This document shows, piece after piece, positions 63,260 to 64,000 of a DNA stretch of 64,000 nt. The first letter of the stretch is position 1. The number at the start of each line of letters is the position of its first letter. This stretch comes from Bradyrhizobium diazoefficiens (GTDB lineage Bacteria; Pseudomonadota; Alphaproteobacteria; Rhizobiales; Xanthobacteraceae). The stretch is from the NCBI RefSeq assembly GCF_018131185.1, contig NZ_JAFCJE010000008.1, forward strand, positions 1 through 64,000, read 5' to 3'. The notes beneath the pieces were generated by a model. That model did no database searches. It was not told the DNA's origin and worked only from the letters and a program-made list of their open reading frames with translations. The position numbers were made by a program, and so were the translations under genes.

Positions 63260-64000
63260 ATGCCCGTAATCAGCACCAATACCGCCGCCAATGCGGCGGT
63301 CCGCTATCTCAACATCAACGCCGCGCAGGAGAGCAGCTCGCTCTCGAAGCTGTCGAGCGGATCGCGCATCACCTCGGCATCCGACGACGCCGCGGGCCTT
63401 GCGATCTCCACGCGCATCTCTTCGGACGTCACCACGCTTCAGCAGGCTGCGACCAACGCCTCGCAGGCGACCGCGATTCTCCAGACCGCCGACGGCGGCG
63501 CATCGAACATCTCGGACATTCTCGCCCGCATGAAGTCGCTGGCGTCGGAATCCGCGTCGGGCACCGTGACCGACTCCAGTCGCGCCTATATCCAATCGGA
63601 ATTCTCGCAGCTCAACGCCCAAATCGACTCGATCGCGACCGGTACCCGCTATTCCGGCCAGAGCTTGCTCGATGGATCCAGCGTGTTCTCGTCCGGTGTG
63701 TCCGTGCTGGTCGGCTCGGACGGCTCTGACACGATCGACATCCAGTTGACCAGCCTGACAGCGTCCTCTCTCGCTGTCTCCACGCTCGACGTCAGCACTC
63801 AGTCCGGCGCGACATCGGCGCTCGATGCCATCGATACTGCGATCGACACTGTTTCTGCCGCGCGCGCCTCGATCGGCGCTCAGGAATCGCGGTTCAACTT
63901 CTCGTCGGATTCGATCTCGACCCAGACGCAGAACCTCCAGGCGGCAAACTCCGCGATCGAGGACGTGGATATTGCGTCCGAGCAATCCAAGCTGTCTTCG
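63260..64000 (+). CDS. Flagellin, 3' end beyond the window
   Basis: 247 codons are visible with no stop. The N-terminus is the classical flagellin D0/D1 helix set (PVISTNTAANAAVRYLNINA, SSSLSKLSSGSRITSASDDA, AGLAISTRI). A short variable centre follows, then the C-terminal helices (SRFNFSSDSISTQTQNLQAA, then AIEDVDIASEQSKL). Only the last ~25-30 residues are missing, so this is a small flagellin of about 275 residues, in the size range I would expect of lateral rather than thick polar flagellins in Bradyrhizobium. ACAGGAG 6 nt upstream marks ATG 63260. The protein is secreted by the flagellar export apparatus. Confidence 0.95.
   Translation, partial: MPVISTNTAANAAVRYLNINAAQESSSLSKLSSGSRITSASDDAAGLAISTRISSDVTTLQQAATNASQATAILQTADGGASNISDILARMKSLASESASGTVTDSSRAYIQSEFSQLNAQIDSIATGTRYSGQSLLDGSSVFSSGVSVLVGSDGSDTIDIQLTSLTASSLAVSTLDVSTQSGATSALDAIDTAIDTVSAARASIGAQESRFNFSSDSISTQTQNLQAANSAIEDVDIASEQSKLSS

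Overview
The window looks like chromosomal DNA from a Bradyrhizobium-type alphaproteobacterium. This rests on the high-GC codon use, the leuA, Spy/CpxP, MacAB, BamA and flagellin proteins, and interspersed hairpin-rich repeats of a kind I associate with that genus. The species cannot be named from the sequence alone.

Left flank (1-4775): fragments of dispersed repeats; a Leu-rich leader peptide with competing RNA hairpins in front of leuA; an orphan TRAP-type solute-binding protein; a Spy/CpxP-like periplasmic protein; and tRNA-Lys(CUU).

Central block (4776-45430): bounded by tRNA-Lys and by a second, 43/45-identical copy of its 3' 45 nt at 45386-45430, so it reads as an old tRNA-integrated island. 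Its edges hold debris: an acyl-CoA dehydrogenase without its N-terminus, a frameshifted TctC fragment and a broken IS630. Its core is one cluster. A gene for a ~9832-residue LEPR-XLL protein (7442-36940) carries long beta-repeat arrays, RTX repeats, two concanavalin-like domains and a C-terminal HExxHxxGxxH metallopeptidase motif. Divergent from it is a HlyD-type adaptor. Downstream on the same strand follow a GAF-GAF-HlyD membrane protein, a PqqD-like/M50 protease/HlyD fusion, a SapC-family protein and a short SecA-like ATPase. No HlyB-type ABC exporter, TolC or TpsB lies inside the island. I propose a dedicated, SecA-linked export and processing route for the giant surface protein; this is the most unusual content of the window.

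Right flank (45431-64000): a decayed, probably integrase-derived stretch; a five-gene minus-strand operon (TolC-like, MacA, MacB, OmpR-type regulator, histidine kinase); a longer copy of the dispersed repeat; a small secreted hypothetical protein; a stand-alone BamA paralogue; and a flagellar-associated segment. That segment has a minus-strand trio (HAD-family protein, glycosyltransferase-like protein, formyltransferase-like protein), then on the plus strand an ECF sigma factor and a flagellin that runs off the window end.
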